Shown here piece by piece: positions 17,327 to 24,769 of a stretch of DNA of 46,407 bases. The stretch is taken from positions 1 through 46,407 of the forward strand of contig CAYJKL010000009.1 of NCBI GenBank assembly GCA_964370755.1, given 5' to 3'. The notes under the pieces were generated by a model. The model was not told where the DNA came from and made no database searches. It saw only the letters and a program-made list of their open reading frames with translations. The stretch's first letter is position 1. The number at the start of each line of letters is the position of its first letter. This DNA is from CAKOSP01 sp964370755 (lineage in GTDB: Bacteria; Bacillota_I; Bacilli_A; RF39; UBA660). The position numbers and the translations under genes are program-made.

Positions 17327-17332
17327 AGTCAA
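17304..17332 (-). promoter_or_regulatory. Sigma-A promoter of the permease
   Basis: TTGACT (17327-17332) and TATAAT (17304-17309), 17-bp spacer, on the minus strand. Start of transcription expected near 17297. It lies between the ArsR-family gene and the permease. Confidence 0.85.
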
Positions 17333-17340
17333 GAGGCAAA

Positions 17341-17366
17341 TAAAAATCGTTAAATAAATTAACGAT
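17341..17366 (-). terminator. Terminator overlapping the arsR stop codon
   Basis: Stem ATCGTTAA/TTAACGAT (17359-17366 and 17346-17353) with 5-nt loop and a T tract. The last Arg codon and TAA stop (17359-17361) form part of the stem. It separates the regulator from the permease promoter. Confidence 0.8.
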
Positions 17367-17622
17367 CTAAGATATTACCTAATAATTTAATAGTATCATA
17401 GTTAAGTCTATATACACACATAACTCCATTTTTAGTACAATCAACTAATGAAGCATCCTTCAGCATTTTCATATGATAAGAAAATGTTGGTTGTGTAAAA
17501 TCAAAAAACTTAATTAACTCACACGCACATATTTCTTTTTCCTTATCAATTATTTTAATAATTTTAAGTCTACTTTCATCTGCCAAAGCCTTAAACAAAA
17601 ACACATAATTACTTTCACTCAT
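17359..17622 (-). CDS. ArsR-family winged-helix repressor
   Basis: 87 residues from the ATG at 17620-17622 (MSESNYVFLFKALADESRLK); an in-frame GTG three codons earlier lies on the GGGTG ribosome site. FKALADESRLKIIKII is the usual first helix pair, ELIKFFDFTQPTFSYHMKML the recognition helix, and residues 60-80 the wing. A metal-site motif of the ArsR type is suggested by ICAC (EICACELI), where Cys residues in or next to helix alpha-3 bind As(III)/Sb(III) in classical ArsR. It is expected to bind the two palindromes in front of the permease. It overlaps the upstream P-loop gene by 8 bp. Confidence 0.88.
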   Translation of the reverse strand: MSESNYVFLFKALADESRLKIIKIIDKEKEICACELIKFFDFTQPTFSYHMKMLKDASLVDCTKNGVMCVYRLNYDTIKLLGNILDR

Positions 17623-18172
17623 AATTTTCACCCATAATCTTTCTAAATATATCTTCTAAATACAAATCACTTATCACTTCAATTTTATAAGCAGGCCTTC
17701 TATCCATAATATGCTTTTCATAAAAGTCAACAGATAATTTTTTCCCAACATTTTTATTAATAAACTCAAAGTTATTACCCCTACTCTTAAATCTATCTAC
17801 AAAAACATCACATAATTTATAATGGTTATAAATTAAACAATAACTTATTTTATTATTTGTAAGCCACTCCATAATTTCTTCATTTGGTGCTAAAAGCAAT
17901 ATTTTATCTTCATATAAATAAGTTTGAATTTTCTTAAATATAAAATCATTATAATCACTATTAACAACCGCTCTATTTTTACCCTTACTTTTTTCATGAA
18001 TATCCAAATCAAAATTTTCATCAATATCATATTTATAATTAGACCTAATTCTATCCAAATCAATATACCCATCATAATTTAAAGACATGTATGTTTTACC
18101 AAGTCCAGGCACACAAACAAATATTTTGATATCTTCTAATTTTATACTATCATTATTAACAAAAACTTTCAT
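17615..18172 (-). CDS. P-loop protein of unknown function, apparently leaderless
   Basis: 185 residues. An N-terminal VCVPGLGKTYMS (residues 19-30) looks like a Walker A loop, and DGYIDLDRIRS follows at the spacing of nucleotide-kinase-like folds; similar small proteins occur in phage genomes. No clear Walker B was identified. There is no Shine-Dalgarno; the extended -10 TGATATAAT ends 6 nt before the ATG, so the mRNA probably begins at the start codon. It overlaps arsR by 8 bp, so the regulator is expressed through it. Function is unknown. Confidence 0.75.
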   Translation of the reverse strand: MKVFVNNDSIKLEDIKIFVCVPGLGKTYMSLNYDGYIDLDRIRSNYKYDIDENFDLDIHEKSKGKNRAVVNSDYNDFIFKKIQTYLYEDKILLLAPNEEIMEWLTNNKISYCLIYNHYKLCDVFVDRFKSRGNNFEFINKNVGKKLSVDFYEKHIMDRRPAYKIEVISDLYLEDIFRKIMGENYE

Positions 18173-18178
18173 AAACTA

Positions 18179-18187
18179 ATTATATCA
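18179..18187 (-). promoter_or_regulatory. Extended -10 directly before a start codon (leaderless promoter)
   Basis: TGATATAAT on the minus strand; the predicted +1, seven nt after the box, is the A of the ATG at 18172. No good -35. Confidence 0.65.
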
Positions 18188-18194
18188 TTAAAAT

Positions 18195-18224
18195 AAAAAA
18201 AAGAAAAACTTTTTAATTTTTCTT
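18195..18224 (-). terminator. Terminator around the symporter stop codon
   Basis: Stem AAGAAAAA/TTTTTCTT (18217-18224 and 18201-18208), 8-nt loop holding the TAA stop (18213-18215), then a T tract. The stem is weak (A:T only plus one G:C). Confidence 0.55.
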
Positions 18225-19460
18225 CTTAAACCAATTCTTTCCTTCAACACTTCTACTAATAAGCATCGCGGATGATGAATCCCCTACAACATTTAAAACC
18301 GTAGCAGGAGCATCAATAACTGTAGCAATAATTGTTAATATTGGAAGCGCCGCAACTGGATAACCCATCATCGTAATAATAAGCATTTCTGAAATAGTAC
18401 CACCACCTATTGGAACAGCTGACACTAATAAAGTTGCAAGAAGTGCAATTCCAAGTACCTCCATCGTAGCTCCAAATGTAGAAATATTTGTTCCGAACAA
18501 TGAAACTAAAAACATAATTTTAAAAACACTGCCAATTGTAGAACCATCTTTATGGAAACTAGTTCCAAGTGACACCGTAGTCTCTGCAATATCTTTTGGT
18601 ACTCCAATTTTTTTAGTACATTCAATATTAACTGGAATACTAGCAGCAGACGAACAAGTTGCAAGCGCAGTAAGTGTGCTAGGTATAATATTTTTCCAAA
18701 ATGATTTTACACCATTTTTACCTGCAGAGATAAATGCATAAAGTGAGTATACTCCGAAAAATAAAACTCCTGAAACCACTAAATATAAAATAAATGTTTT
18801 AAGATAGCCAACAGCAATTACACTACCAAATGTTCCAACCAATGTTGCAAAATAAGCACATAGACCTATCGGCGCATAAAGCATAATAATTTTTATAAAC
18901 GAAAGAATAACTTCCATACCTGAGTCAAGTAACTCAGCAAACTTTTTACCTTTTTCTTTAGACATATTAACTGCTATACCAATTAAACAAGAAAATACAA
19001 TTAACTGTAGTACATTATCTTTTGAAAATAATAAAATAAAATCATTAACTGAAAGCATATCCACAGTTCTCTCAAGTAAATTAAGTTCTGTACCTCCATC
19101 TTCAAGTGTATAATCAAATGTTTCTGAAATTAAAGCAGCATCTCCCTTATTAACAAGCGATGTTACATTTGTTGCAAAAAAACTAATTAATACAGCAACT
19201 ACAGATGTAATAATAAATATAATAAGTGTACTAACAAGTATTTTACCTAACCTTTTTGGTTGTTTCATCTTAGCAATAGATGATGTAATAGATAAAAATA
19301 TAAGTGGTACAACAGTAACCAATAATAAATTTAAAAATAAATCCCCTAACGGACTAATAACACTTATATCCTCTCCAAATACTAAACCAAGTACTGCACC
19401 AAGTAATATAGAGCACAGTAAAATAACCGATGATTTATAATTTTTTAAAACTTTTTTCAT
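18213..19460 (-). CDS. Dicarboxylate/amino acid:cation symporter (DAACS/SDF family)
   Basis: 415 residues, about eight membrane segments plus two re-entrant loops. The serine-rich loop TCSSAASIPVNIECTKKIGV, the helix TTVSLGTSFHKDGSTIG, the loop SAVPIGGGTISEMLI and the C-terminal DAPATVLNVVGDSSSAMLISR are the substrate- and Na+-binding parts of glutamate/aspartate/serine transporters. A G..TL....FHKDG in place of NMDGT-type residues leaves the exact substrate open; neutral amino acids or C4-dicarboxylates are possible. Ribosome site AGGAGG, -10 TATAAT upstream. It is divergent from the Sel1-repeat gene. Confidence 0.9.
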   Translation of the reverse strand: MKKVLKNYKSSVILLCSILLGAVLGLVFGEDISVISPLGDLFLNLLLVTVVPLIFLSITSSIAKMKQPKRLGKILVSTLIIFIITSVVAVLISFFATNVTSLVNKGDAALISETFDYTLEDGGTELNLLERTVDMLSVNDFILLFSKDNVLQLIVFSCLIGIAVNMSKEKGKKFAELLDSGMEVILSFIKIIMLYAPIGLCAYFATLVGTFGSVIAVGYLKTFILYLVVSGVLFFGVYSLYAFISAGKNGVKSFWKNIIPSTLTALATCSSAASIPVNIECTKKIGVPKDIAETTVSLGTSFHKDGSTIGSVFKIMFLVSLFGTNISTFGATMEVLGIALLATLLVSAVPIGGGTISEMLIITMMGYPVAALPILTIIATVIDAPATVLNVVGDSSSAMLISRSVEGKNWFKKKN

Positions 19461-19556
19461 AACTTCCTCCTGCTATAATTATATTACGAAAGTAAAAATT
19501 AATTAACTACACAGTTCCACGCATAAAATTAACCTATTTTAAAAATCCACAATTTA

Positions 19557-19565
19557 TGATACAAT
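19557..19565 (+). promoter_or_regulatory. Extended -10 directly before the Sel1 gene (leaderless promoter)
   Basis: TGATACAAT ends 6 nt before the ATG at 19572, so the expected +1 is the A of the start codon; no Shine-Dalgarno is present. Confidence 0.65.
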
Positions 19566-19571
19566 AGTACT

Positions 19572-21098
19572 ATGAAAAAATATATAAAAATGAATAACGA
19601 TAACAAACAGTTATCTTACGGAAATTTATCCAAATTAATAAAACAAAATTCAAAAAATAAAAATTCAGCTCTACAGACTGAAATTTTTTGTATCATCTTT
19701 GGAATAGAAAACATAAATGACACGACAGTAAATAATTATTGCATTGGTATTAGAACAATACATAGTGATTATAAACAAATATATCTAGCACATCAAAAAA
19801 AATATAACAAAAATAAAAATGTATTACTAGAAATAATAACTAACATATATTACCTACTAAACGGCAATATTACTGAGAAAAAAGAAGAAAAACTTCAAAT
19901 AAACGAGATAAATAATAACAATGAAATAATAAATATAAGTAAAGAACTATTCGCAATAGCTAAAAACGATTCAGGAGTTACAACAAACTTTATTAATAAA
20001 TTAAATTATTATATAAAAGAAAAAAATTATTTCCAACTTTTAACAGAAATACTTTTCTATGTTATATTAGAAAAAAAACAGCCAGTAAGTGAAAATGATT
20101 TTAATAAAAGTATTATTGAAAACATGTTAATAAATACAACTATACCACCTAAAGATTTAGAAAACTATTTGAAATTAAAATTCACAGATGGAATAAACTA
20201 TGATTTTAAGTTAAACAACTTAGCAAATGAAAATAATGCTTATGCATGTTTTGAACTTGGAATGAGCGAATACAAAGGATATAAACTTGGTAAACCTAGA
20301 TACGACATATCATTAAAATATTTTTTTGAAGCTGCAAAATTTGACCACCCTGCTGCATGTTACATGATTGCAAATATTTTTATAAATAAATATGGAGAAA
20401 CTTCAAATAAAAAAGAGTTAAAAAAAGCATACGAATTTTTAGAAAAATCAATAACACTTGGAAACATCGCAGCAATAAACACAAAAGGAATTATGTATTT
20501 AAATGGAACATACCCTCTTGAAAAAGATGAAGTTAAAGCAGAAGAACTATTTAAAGAGGCAATGAAATATGACTATGCTTTTGCCTATAATAATTTAGGT
20601 AAACTTGAAGAAGCTAAAAACAATTATAAAAAAGCTTACTCATATTATTTATTAAGTGCTAATCTTGGTGAAAGCTGGGCTGCAAATAAAATAGGTAAAT
20701 ATTATATCAAAAAAAATAATTTCAAAGAAGCATTAAAATATTTTGAAATCGGAATCAACACAGAACTTTCATCATTATGCAGTTGGAATTATTATAATCT
20801 AGCATTATATTTTTATTTAAAAGGCATACCAGAACTTAATATAGAAAAAAATAAAGAAAAATCAATAGAATATTTAACTATAGCAGCAAATTCTAATAAT
20901 TTAAACGCACTTATAAAACTATTAGAAATACATATTGACGATTATTTAGAAACTAGAAATCATCAACTAAAACATGAAATAAAAAATATAATTTTCAAAA
21001 TTGAAACCAATGAAAAATATAATCAGACAATTAAAAGTAAAATCGAAAGCAAAATAAAATCTCTTTTAACAAAACCAGATTTAAATATACAACTATAA
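19572..21098 (+). CDS. Sel1/TPR-repeat protein, apparently leaderless
   Basis: 508 residues. Residues 1-200 are a charged helical region of unknown fold (a segment reads NDTTVNNYCIGIRTI). From about 205 to 460 run Sel1-like repeats with the A..LG..Y..G / A..YF..A pattern (NAYACFELGMSEYKGYKLG, KYFFEAAKFDHPAACYMIA, EELFKEAMKYDYAFAYNNLG, KALKYFEIG-type units). These scaffold protein-protein contacts; no enzyme domain or signal peptide is seen. One of only three plus-strand genes. Translation appears to start on an mRNA with no leader. It shares a terminator with the convergent alarmone hydrolase operon. Confidence 0.8.
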   Translation: MKKYIKMNNDNKQLSYGNLSKLIKQNSKNKNSALQTEIFCIIFGIENINDTTVNNYCIGIRTIHSDYKQIYLAHQKKYNKNKNVLLEIITNIYYLLNGNITEKKEEKLQINEINNNNEIINISKELFAIAKNDSGVTTNFINKLNYYIKEKNYFQLLTEILFYVILEKKQPVSENDFNKSIIENMLINTTIPPKDLENYLKLKFTDGINYDFKLNNLANENNAYACFELGMSEYKGYKLGKPRYDISLKYFFEAAKFDHPAACYMIANIFINKYGETSNKKELKKAYEFLEKSITLGNIAAINTKGIMYLNGTYPLEKDEVKAEELFKEAMKYDYAFAYNNLGKLEEAKNNYKKAYSYYLLSANLGESWAANKIGKYYIKKNNFKEALKYFEIGINTELSSLCSWNYYNLALYFYLKGIPELNIEKNKEKSIEYLTIAANSNNLNALIKLLEIHIDDYLETRNHQLKHEIKNIIFKIETNEKYNQTIKSKIESKIKSLLTKPDLNIQL

Positions 21099-21127
21099 AA
21101 GACCACAAATTATTTTGTGATCTTTTT
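21099..21127. terminator. Bidirectional terminator
   Basis: AGACCACAAA / TTTGTGATCT stem with T tracts on both strands. On the minus strand the single non-Watson-Crick pair is a G:U, on the plus strand it is a C/A mismatch, so it should work better for the minus-strand operon. Confidence 0.75.
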
Positions 21128-21670
21128 TTAGTTAAAATAAATATCTGTTATAACATTATATCTTTTAAGTAATTCATTTTCTTTTAATCTTCTATTAAAA
21201 AGTTTTCTAAATGACAAATAATACCACTGTTTATCTTCAAAAGAAACTTTACTACTAGTAAAAATATCTTTTCCATCTTCTAAATAAAGATTATAATCTG
21301 AAATTAAATTATGTAATTTATCAGCAAGTTCAAGCAACACTACTTCATCACTTGCCTTATTCATTCTGTTTATAAATTCTGTTTTTCTTTCTTTGTAATT
21401 TTCTATACCTATATTTTCAGTTACCATTAAAACATTATCAGCAATTTCTTCTCCAAAATGTTCTAAAATATATTCATAGTCATAATCTGTATCTTCAATT
21501 ATATCATGAAGAAGTCCACTTATAATTGTGGTTTCAGATGCATGCAAATCTTTAAGCATATATCCAACACTTATACTATGAACAGCTGAATCAATATCTT
21601 GTTTATTTCTTTTTTTTCCAGCAAACGCTTTAAAAACAAAGTGTATTGCTTTTTCTTCAAGTGTATACAT
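21128..21670 (-). CDS. Small alarmone hydrolase (MESH1/SpoT-HD-like)
   Basis: 180 residues, a stand-alone HD domain. H31 (VHSIS), H55-D56 with E59-D60 (HDIIED), and D117/N121 (ELADKLHN) reproduce the metal and catalytic residue order of the RelA/SpoT hydrolase domain and MESH1, including the D-x3-N spacing. A (p)ppGpp 3'-pyrophosphohydrolase role is therefore likely; other HD hydrolase substrates cannot be excluded. There is no synthetase domain or TGS/ACT region. The start is 1 nt after the thioredoxin-like gene stop, so the two are translated together. Confidence 0.8.
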   Translation of the reverse strand: MYTLEEKAIHFVFKAFAGKKRNKQDIDSAVHSISVGYMLKDLHASETTIISGLLHDIIEDTDYDYEYILEHFGEEIADNVLMVTENIGIENYKERKTEFINRMNKASDEVVLLELADKLHNLISDYNLYLEDGKDIFTSSKVSFEDKQWYYLSFRKLFNRRLKENELLKRYNVITDIYFN

Positions 21671-21671
21671 A

Positions 21672-22328
21672 TTACTTTTTAACAGGTTTATTATTAATTT
21701 TATAAACTATATAACCTGTACAACCTACAGTTAAAATCATATTAAGTAAAATCATTATAACAACAACTTGACTTGAACCACTACTAGTAGATTCTTCATC
21801 TTCTTTTCCCAGCTCATCCATTACATCATATTTTTCAGTAGCAGCAAATTCCTCAGTAATAGCACTTAAAATTTCACTATCCATAGAACTACTATAACCA
21901 ATAAAAGATTCATCACCAATTACCATATAAGGAACACCATCAGCAGAATCACCCAATTCACTCGCTACTTCATTCATAAGTGTACCATTATCAGGAGTAT
22001 ACATTGTTTCGTAACCAACTACATTAAAATACTCTCCATATTCTTCAGTAAGTTCAGCTAAATAACCAACAAGCATAGCACAGTATCCACAAGTTTTAGT
22101 ATGAAATAAATATATATCTACTTTACCATCTTCATTACTATAATTAGATAAATCAATATTTTCTAAAGTTTCAGTTAAATCCTCATACCCTTCTTGTCCT
22201 CCAAAAGTCTCTAGTTTATCAGCAACTATTTCTTCTAAATTTTGAGTTTCAGTTTCAGCATTAACAGTAATATTACCAATTAAAAATAAACTTAAAACAA
22301 TTAAACTCATTCCAATAATTTTTTTCAT
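21672..22328 (-). CDS. Exported thioredoxin-like protein with C-terminal membrane anchor
   Basis: 218 residues. Residues 1-24 form a signal peptide (cleavage likely after VNA). A thioredoxin-fold segment has IYLFHTKTCGYCAML with redox pair C80/C83 (CGYC), and VPYMVIGDESFIGY provides the cis-Pro. A helix near 191-212 anchors the C-terminus, followed by a short basic tail (NNKPVKK), so the fold faces outside. It may act in extracytoplasmic thiol-disulfide exchange. Co-transcribed with the alarmone hydrolase. Confidence 0.82.
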   Translation of the reverse strand: MKKIIGMSLIVLSLFLIGNITVNAETETQNLEEIVADKLETFGGQEGYEDLTETLENIDLSNYSNEDGKVDIYLFHTKTCGYCAMLVGYLAELTEEYGEYFNVVGYETMYTPDNGTLMNEVASELGDSADGVPYMVIGDESFIGYSSSMDSEILSAITEEFAATEKYDVMDELGKEDEESTSSGSSQVVVIMILLNMILTVGCTGYIVYKINNKPVKK

Positions 22329-22383
22329 TTTCCTATTTCCACCTTCCTACTAAATATAATAACATTTTAAACAAATTAAAACA

Positions 22384-22413
22384 ATAAAAAATAAAAAGTT
22401 TCACCTTTTTATT
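22384..22413 (-). terminator. Terminator after the 89-residue gene
   Basis: Stem AATAAAAAG/CTTTTTATT (22405-22413 and 22390-22398), 6-nt loop, T-rich tail on the minus strand. Confidence 0.75.
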
Positions 22414-22434
22414 CTCATGCTTTGAAAAATCAAC

Positions 22435-22704
22435 CTATCTTTGAAAATCTAAATCATAAATTCTATTCTTTAATTGATTAAATAAACTCTCTTTTAAATA
22501 TTCAGCATCTTCTAAACTAATACAAACTTGCATGTATTCAAATACAGTTAACATCATTTCATTAATAAAAACTTTGTATTCATCACTTACATAACTTCTT
22601 ATACTATGTAAATCAAGTAACATCATGACAGATGCTTCTAAAGTACTTCTATAATAATAATTACCCACCCAAAAGTTATATTTCTCAACAAAATTAATTT
22701 CCAT
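22435..22704 (-). CDS. Hypothetical protein, 89 residues
   Basis: Not recognised. GGAGG lies 4 nt before the ATG. The protein is helical, with several aromatic residues near the N-terminus (NFWVGNYYYRS) and no signal peptide. It stands alone with its own terminator. A role cannot be inferred. Confidence 0.65.
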   Translation of the reverse strand: MEINFVEKYNFWVGNYYYRSTLEASVMMLLDLHSIRSYVSDEYKVFINEMMLTVFEYMQVCISLEDAEYLKESLFNQLKNRIYDLDFQR

Positions 22705-22740
22705 AGATCCTCCAAAGACATTAAATTCTATGTATAATTC

Positions 22741-22764
22741 AAAAAAAAAGAACTATTCGTTCTT
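22741..22764 (-). terminator. Terminator of the perR-rubrerythrin operon
   Basis: AAGAAC/GTTCTT stem (22759-22764 and 22748-22753), 5-nt loop, followed by nine T on the minus strand. Confidence 0.85.
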
Positions 22765-22774
22765 CTTAAATCTA

Positions 22775-23314
22775 TTAATAATTATCAGCAGCTACTTCAA
22801 AGAATGATTTTGGATGATTACAAACTGCACATACTTCTGGTGCTTTTTTACCAACAACTATATGTCCACAATTTCTACATTTCCAAATAGCATCTCCATC
22901 TTTAGAGAAAACTAATTCCTCATTTACATTATTAAGTAATTTTAAATATCTTTCTTCGTGTTCTTTTTCGATTTTACCAACTTGCTCAAATAAGAAAGCT
23001 ATTTTTGTAAATCCTTCTTCCTTTGCAGTTTTAGCAAACTCATCATACATATCAGTCCACTCATAATTTTCACCTGCTGCAGCAGCTTCTAAATTTTCAG
23101 CAGTAGTTCCAATTTCACCACCACATAATAATTTAAACCACATTTTAGCATGTTCTTTTTCATTATTAGCAGTTTCTTCGAATATAGCAGCTATTTGCTC
23201 ATATCCTTCTTTTTTAGCTTTACTTGCAAAATAAGTATACTTATTTCTTGCTTGACTTTCTCCAGCAAAAGCAGCTTGTAAATTAGCTTCAGTTTTTGTT
23301 CCTTTTAATTCCAT
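22775..23314 (-). CDS. rbr: Rubrerythrin
   Basis: 179 residues from the ATG at 23312-23314, preceded by AAGGAGG; an upstream start would run through this site. The ferritin-like diiron domain (1-135) has GESQARNKY, FEETANNEKEHA and FEQVGKIEKEHEE, giving the Glu/His metal ligands. Residues 144-172 form a rubredoxin-type iron site with C146, C149, C162 and C165. It reduces hydrogen peroxide in the cytoplasm using electrons from NAD(P)H through rubredoxin-like carriers and is typical of anaerobes. It lies 2 nt after perR, in the same operon. Confidence 0.96.
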   Translation of the reverse strand: MELKGTKTEANLQAAFAGESQARNKYTYFASKAKKEGYEQIAAIFEETANNEKEHAKMWFKLLCGGEIGTTAENLEAAAAGENYEWTDMYDEFAKTAKEEGFTKIAFLFEQVGKIEKEHEERYLKLLNNVNEELVFSKDGDAIWKCRNCGHIVVGKKAPEVCAVCNHPKSFFEVAADNY

Positions 23315-23316
23315 AG

Positions 23317-23688
23317 TTACGCCTCCTTCTTTAAACAATCCCTACAGATTCCATTAAATTTAATTTCATAATCACTTACTTTATGACCTGATATAATGTT
23401 AACATCTAAATTTATATCATCAAATATATCAATAATCTTATGACATTTTTTACAAATAAAGTGATGATGTCTAATTTTTAAATTATCAAATCTATCTAAT
23501 CCCTCATTTGTTTTAATTCGCATAATTTTACCAGTATCTACAAGGTTATTAAGATTACGATAAACAGTACCTAAACTAATATTAGGCATATTTTGTTTTG
23601 CAATATTATAAATTTCATCTGTATTCAAATGTTCTTTTGAGTTATTCACAATATCTAAAACCAAATCCCTTTGTCTAGATGCTCTCAT
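23317..23688 (-). CDS. perR: Fur-family regulator, PerR-like
   Basis: 123 residues, AGGAGG ribosome site. A winged helix (SLGTVYRNLNNLVDTGKI) is followed by a dimer/metal domain with RHHHFICKKCHKI (His ligands, C79, C82) and CRDCLK (C115, C118) that form the structural zinc site. Pairing with rubrerythrin and the absence of iron-uptake neighbours favour the peroxide sensor PerR over Fur or Zur. It probably represses its own operon through the boxes in its leader. Confidence 0.9.
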   Translation of the reverse strand: MRASRQRDLVLDIVNNSKEHLNTDEIYNIAKQNMPNISLGTVYRNLNNLVDTGKIMRIKTNEGLDRFDNLKIRHHHFICKKCHKIIDIFDDINLDVNIISGHKVSDYEIKFNGICRDCLKKEA

Positions 23689-23701
23689 ATTTCCTCCTAA
23701 A

Positions 23702-23716
23702 TAGTAACGATTACTA
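23702..23716 (-). promoter_or_regulatory. Palindrome in the perR leader
   Basis: TAGTAA-TCG-TTACTA on the minus strand, between the promoter and the AGGAGG of perR. A possible second regulator site with the 7-1-7 layout used by Fur-family proteins, though it matches the PerR consensus poorly. Confidence 0.4.
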
Positions 23717-23720
23717 CTTA

Positions 23721-23743
23721 AGTATACATCATTATTATTATAA
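23721..23743 (-). promoter_or_regulatory. PerR-box-like operator and -10 box of perR
   Basis: TTATAATAATAATGA (23729-23743 on the minus strand) matches the PerR box TTATAATnATTATAA at all but two positions. It sits immediately upstream of the -10 TATACT (23721-23726), so bound repressor would block polymerase. Confidence 0.6.
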
Positions 23744-23747
23744 TGTC

Positions 23748-23786
23748 AATAAAAAAACTACTAAAATATAATTAGTAGTTTAGTGG
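23748..23786 (-). terminator. Terminator-like hairpin of the CHAP gene unit
   Basis: AAACTACTAA/TTAGTAGTTT stem with an AT loop and a T tract on the minus strand, about 160 nt downstream of the CHAP gene. The long 3' stretch between them is structured (see the hairpin at 23794-23858). Confidence 0.75.
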
Positions 23787-23793
23787 GAAATAT

Positions 23794-23858
23794 CATTGAA
23801 ACAAATTATAGCAAATTGATGCTAGTAATCCCTTTTTATTCTTTTAAACGTTTCAATG
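23794..23858 (-). other. Nested inverted repeats in the 3' region of the CHAP gene
   Basis: An outer 9-bp inverted repeat CATTGAAAC/GTTTCAATG (23794-23802, 23850-23858) encloses an inner hairpin ATTATAGCA / TGCTAGTAAT with one bulge (23805-23813, 23820-23829). Together with the following terminator this could be a small structured RNA or a long 3' untranslated region. No known RNA family was recognised. Confidence 0.4.
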
Positions 23859-23947
23859 TTTCCTTACAATATAATTGTATAATGTTTTCATTTAATTTAC
23901 AATTCATTTTACAACATAATACACACCATTTACAAAATATATGTAAA

Positions 23948-24769
23948 CTATATTTTTGTTAGAGCTCCTTTTTGATAAAAACCAGTAGTACCACTATCAT
24001 TACCTACTTGATATGGATAAAGTCTATCATCATATATATTTAATATATATCTTTCATAACCTACGCCAAAAGCAGTATTGCCACTTCCATCACTAGATGC
24101 ATTACCAACTGCAACTATTTTCACTTTGTCTCCGACTTTTAAATCACTTGGAGAAGATAAAATACTATTTACTTCATTTTGTACAGCATCATAATCATAT
24201 CCAGCAGCTTCAAGTCTATTTTTTCTATCAGGGTTATTACCCCAAACTCCATTTATTACTTCATTAGCAAGTTCTGTAATACTTTTGCTAGGGTCTGGAT
24301 CTACAACAACGTCACTTGGTAAGTAGATGAAACCTTGAAAGAAGTAATTAGTTCCAACATTATATGGATATCTAAGAGTAGTTAAATAAAATTTTGTACT
24401 TTTATAAGCACTATTTGAAACAGTAATAGTTCCATCATCATTTATTCTCTCAACAATACCTACATGACCTGCTCCATCACTAGATACTCCAGCAACACCT
24501 TTTCTCCAGCAAATAACAGCTCCTATTTTAGGAGTACTACCTCTAGAATATCCATCACCAGTATTACCCCACCAAATTTCTGCATTACCTCTACTTAGTG
24601 TAGTAAACTTATTAAGTATTTCGCGCCATCTACCCCAAGCATAACCAACACAATTTGGCAAAACACTATAACCTTCAATCATTATACAATAATTATACCC
24701 TCCACCAGTTGTATGAATATAATTTTTATCACTAGATGAAGGAGAACTTAATCTTGGCACAAAACTCAT
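23948..24769 (-). CDS. CHAP-domain peptidoglycan hydrolase with CW_7 repeat, endolysin-like
   Basis: 273 residues. Residues about 25-150 are a CHAP/NlpC-like amidase-endopeptidase with C40 (LPNCVGYAWGR) and H102 (GAGHVGIVE) as catalytic pair. Residues about 163-203 (ELANEVINGVWGNNPDRKNR) are one CW_7 repeat, the wall-binding unit of Cpl-7 lysozyme. The last 65 residues (KVGDKVKIVAVGNASS...) look like an SH3-type domain. It has no signal peptide, as in phage endolysins. Its start overlaps the 39-residue upstream gene by 4 bp. No phage structural genes are nearby, so this may be a remnant or a captured lysis/immunity module. Confidence 0.85.
   Translation of the reverse strand: MSFVPRLSSPSSSDKNYIHTTGGGYNYCIMIEGYSVLPNCVGYAWGRWREILNKFTTLSRGNAEIWWGNTGDGYSRGSTPKIGAVICWRKGVAGVSSDGAGHVGIVERINDDGTITVSNSAYKSTKFYLTTLRYPYNVGTNYFFQGFIYLPSDVVVDPDPSKSITELANEVINGVWGNNPDRKNRLEAAGYDYDAVQNEVNSILSSPSDLKVGDKVKIVAVGNASSDGSGNTAFGVGYERYILNIYDDRLYPYQVGNDSGTTGFYQKGALTKI

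Noticed and set aside
23810..23945. A 23-residue frame beginning MNCKLNENIIQLYC on the minus strand downstream of the CHAP gene, in a Cys-rich frame.
   Set aside because: No ribosome site, no promoter and it overlaps the structured region; the Cys codons look like chance in TGT-rich DNA.
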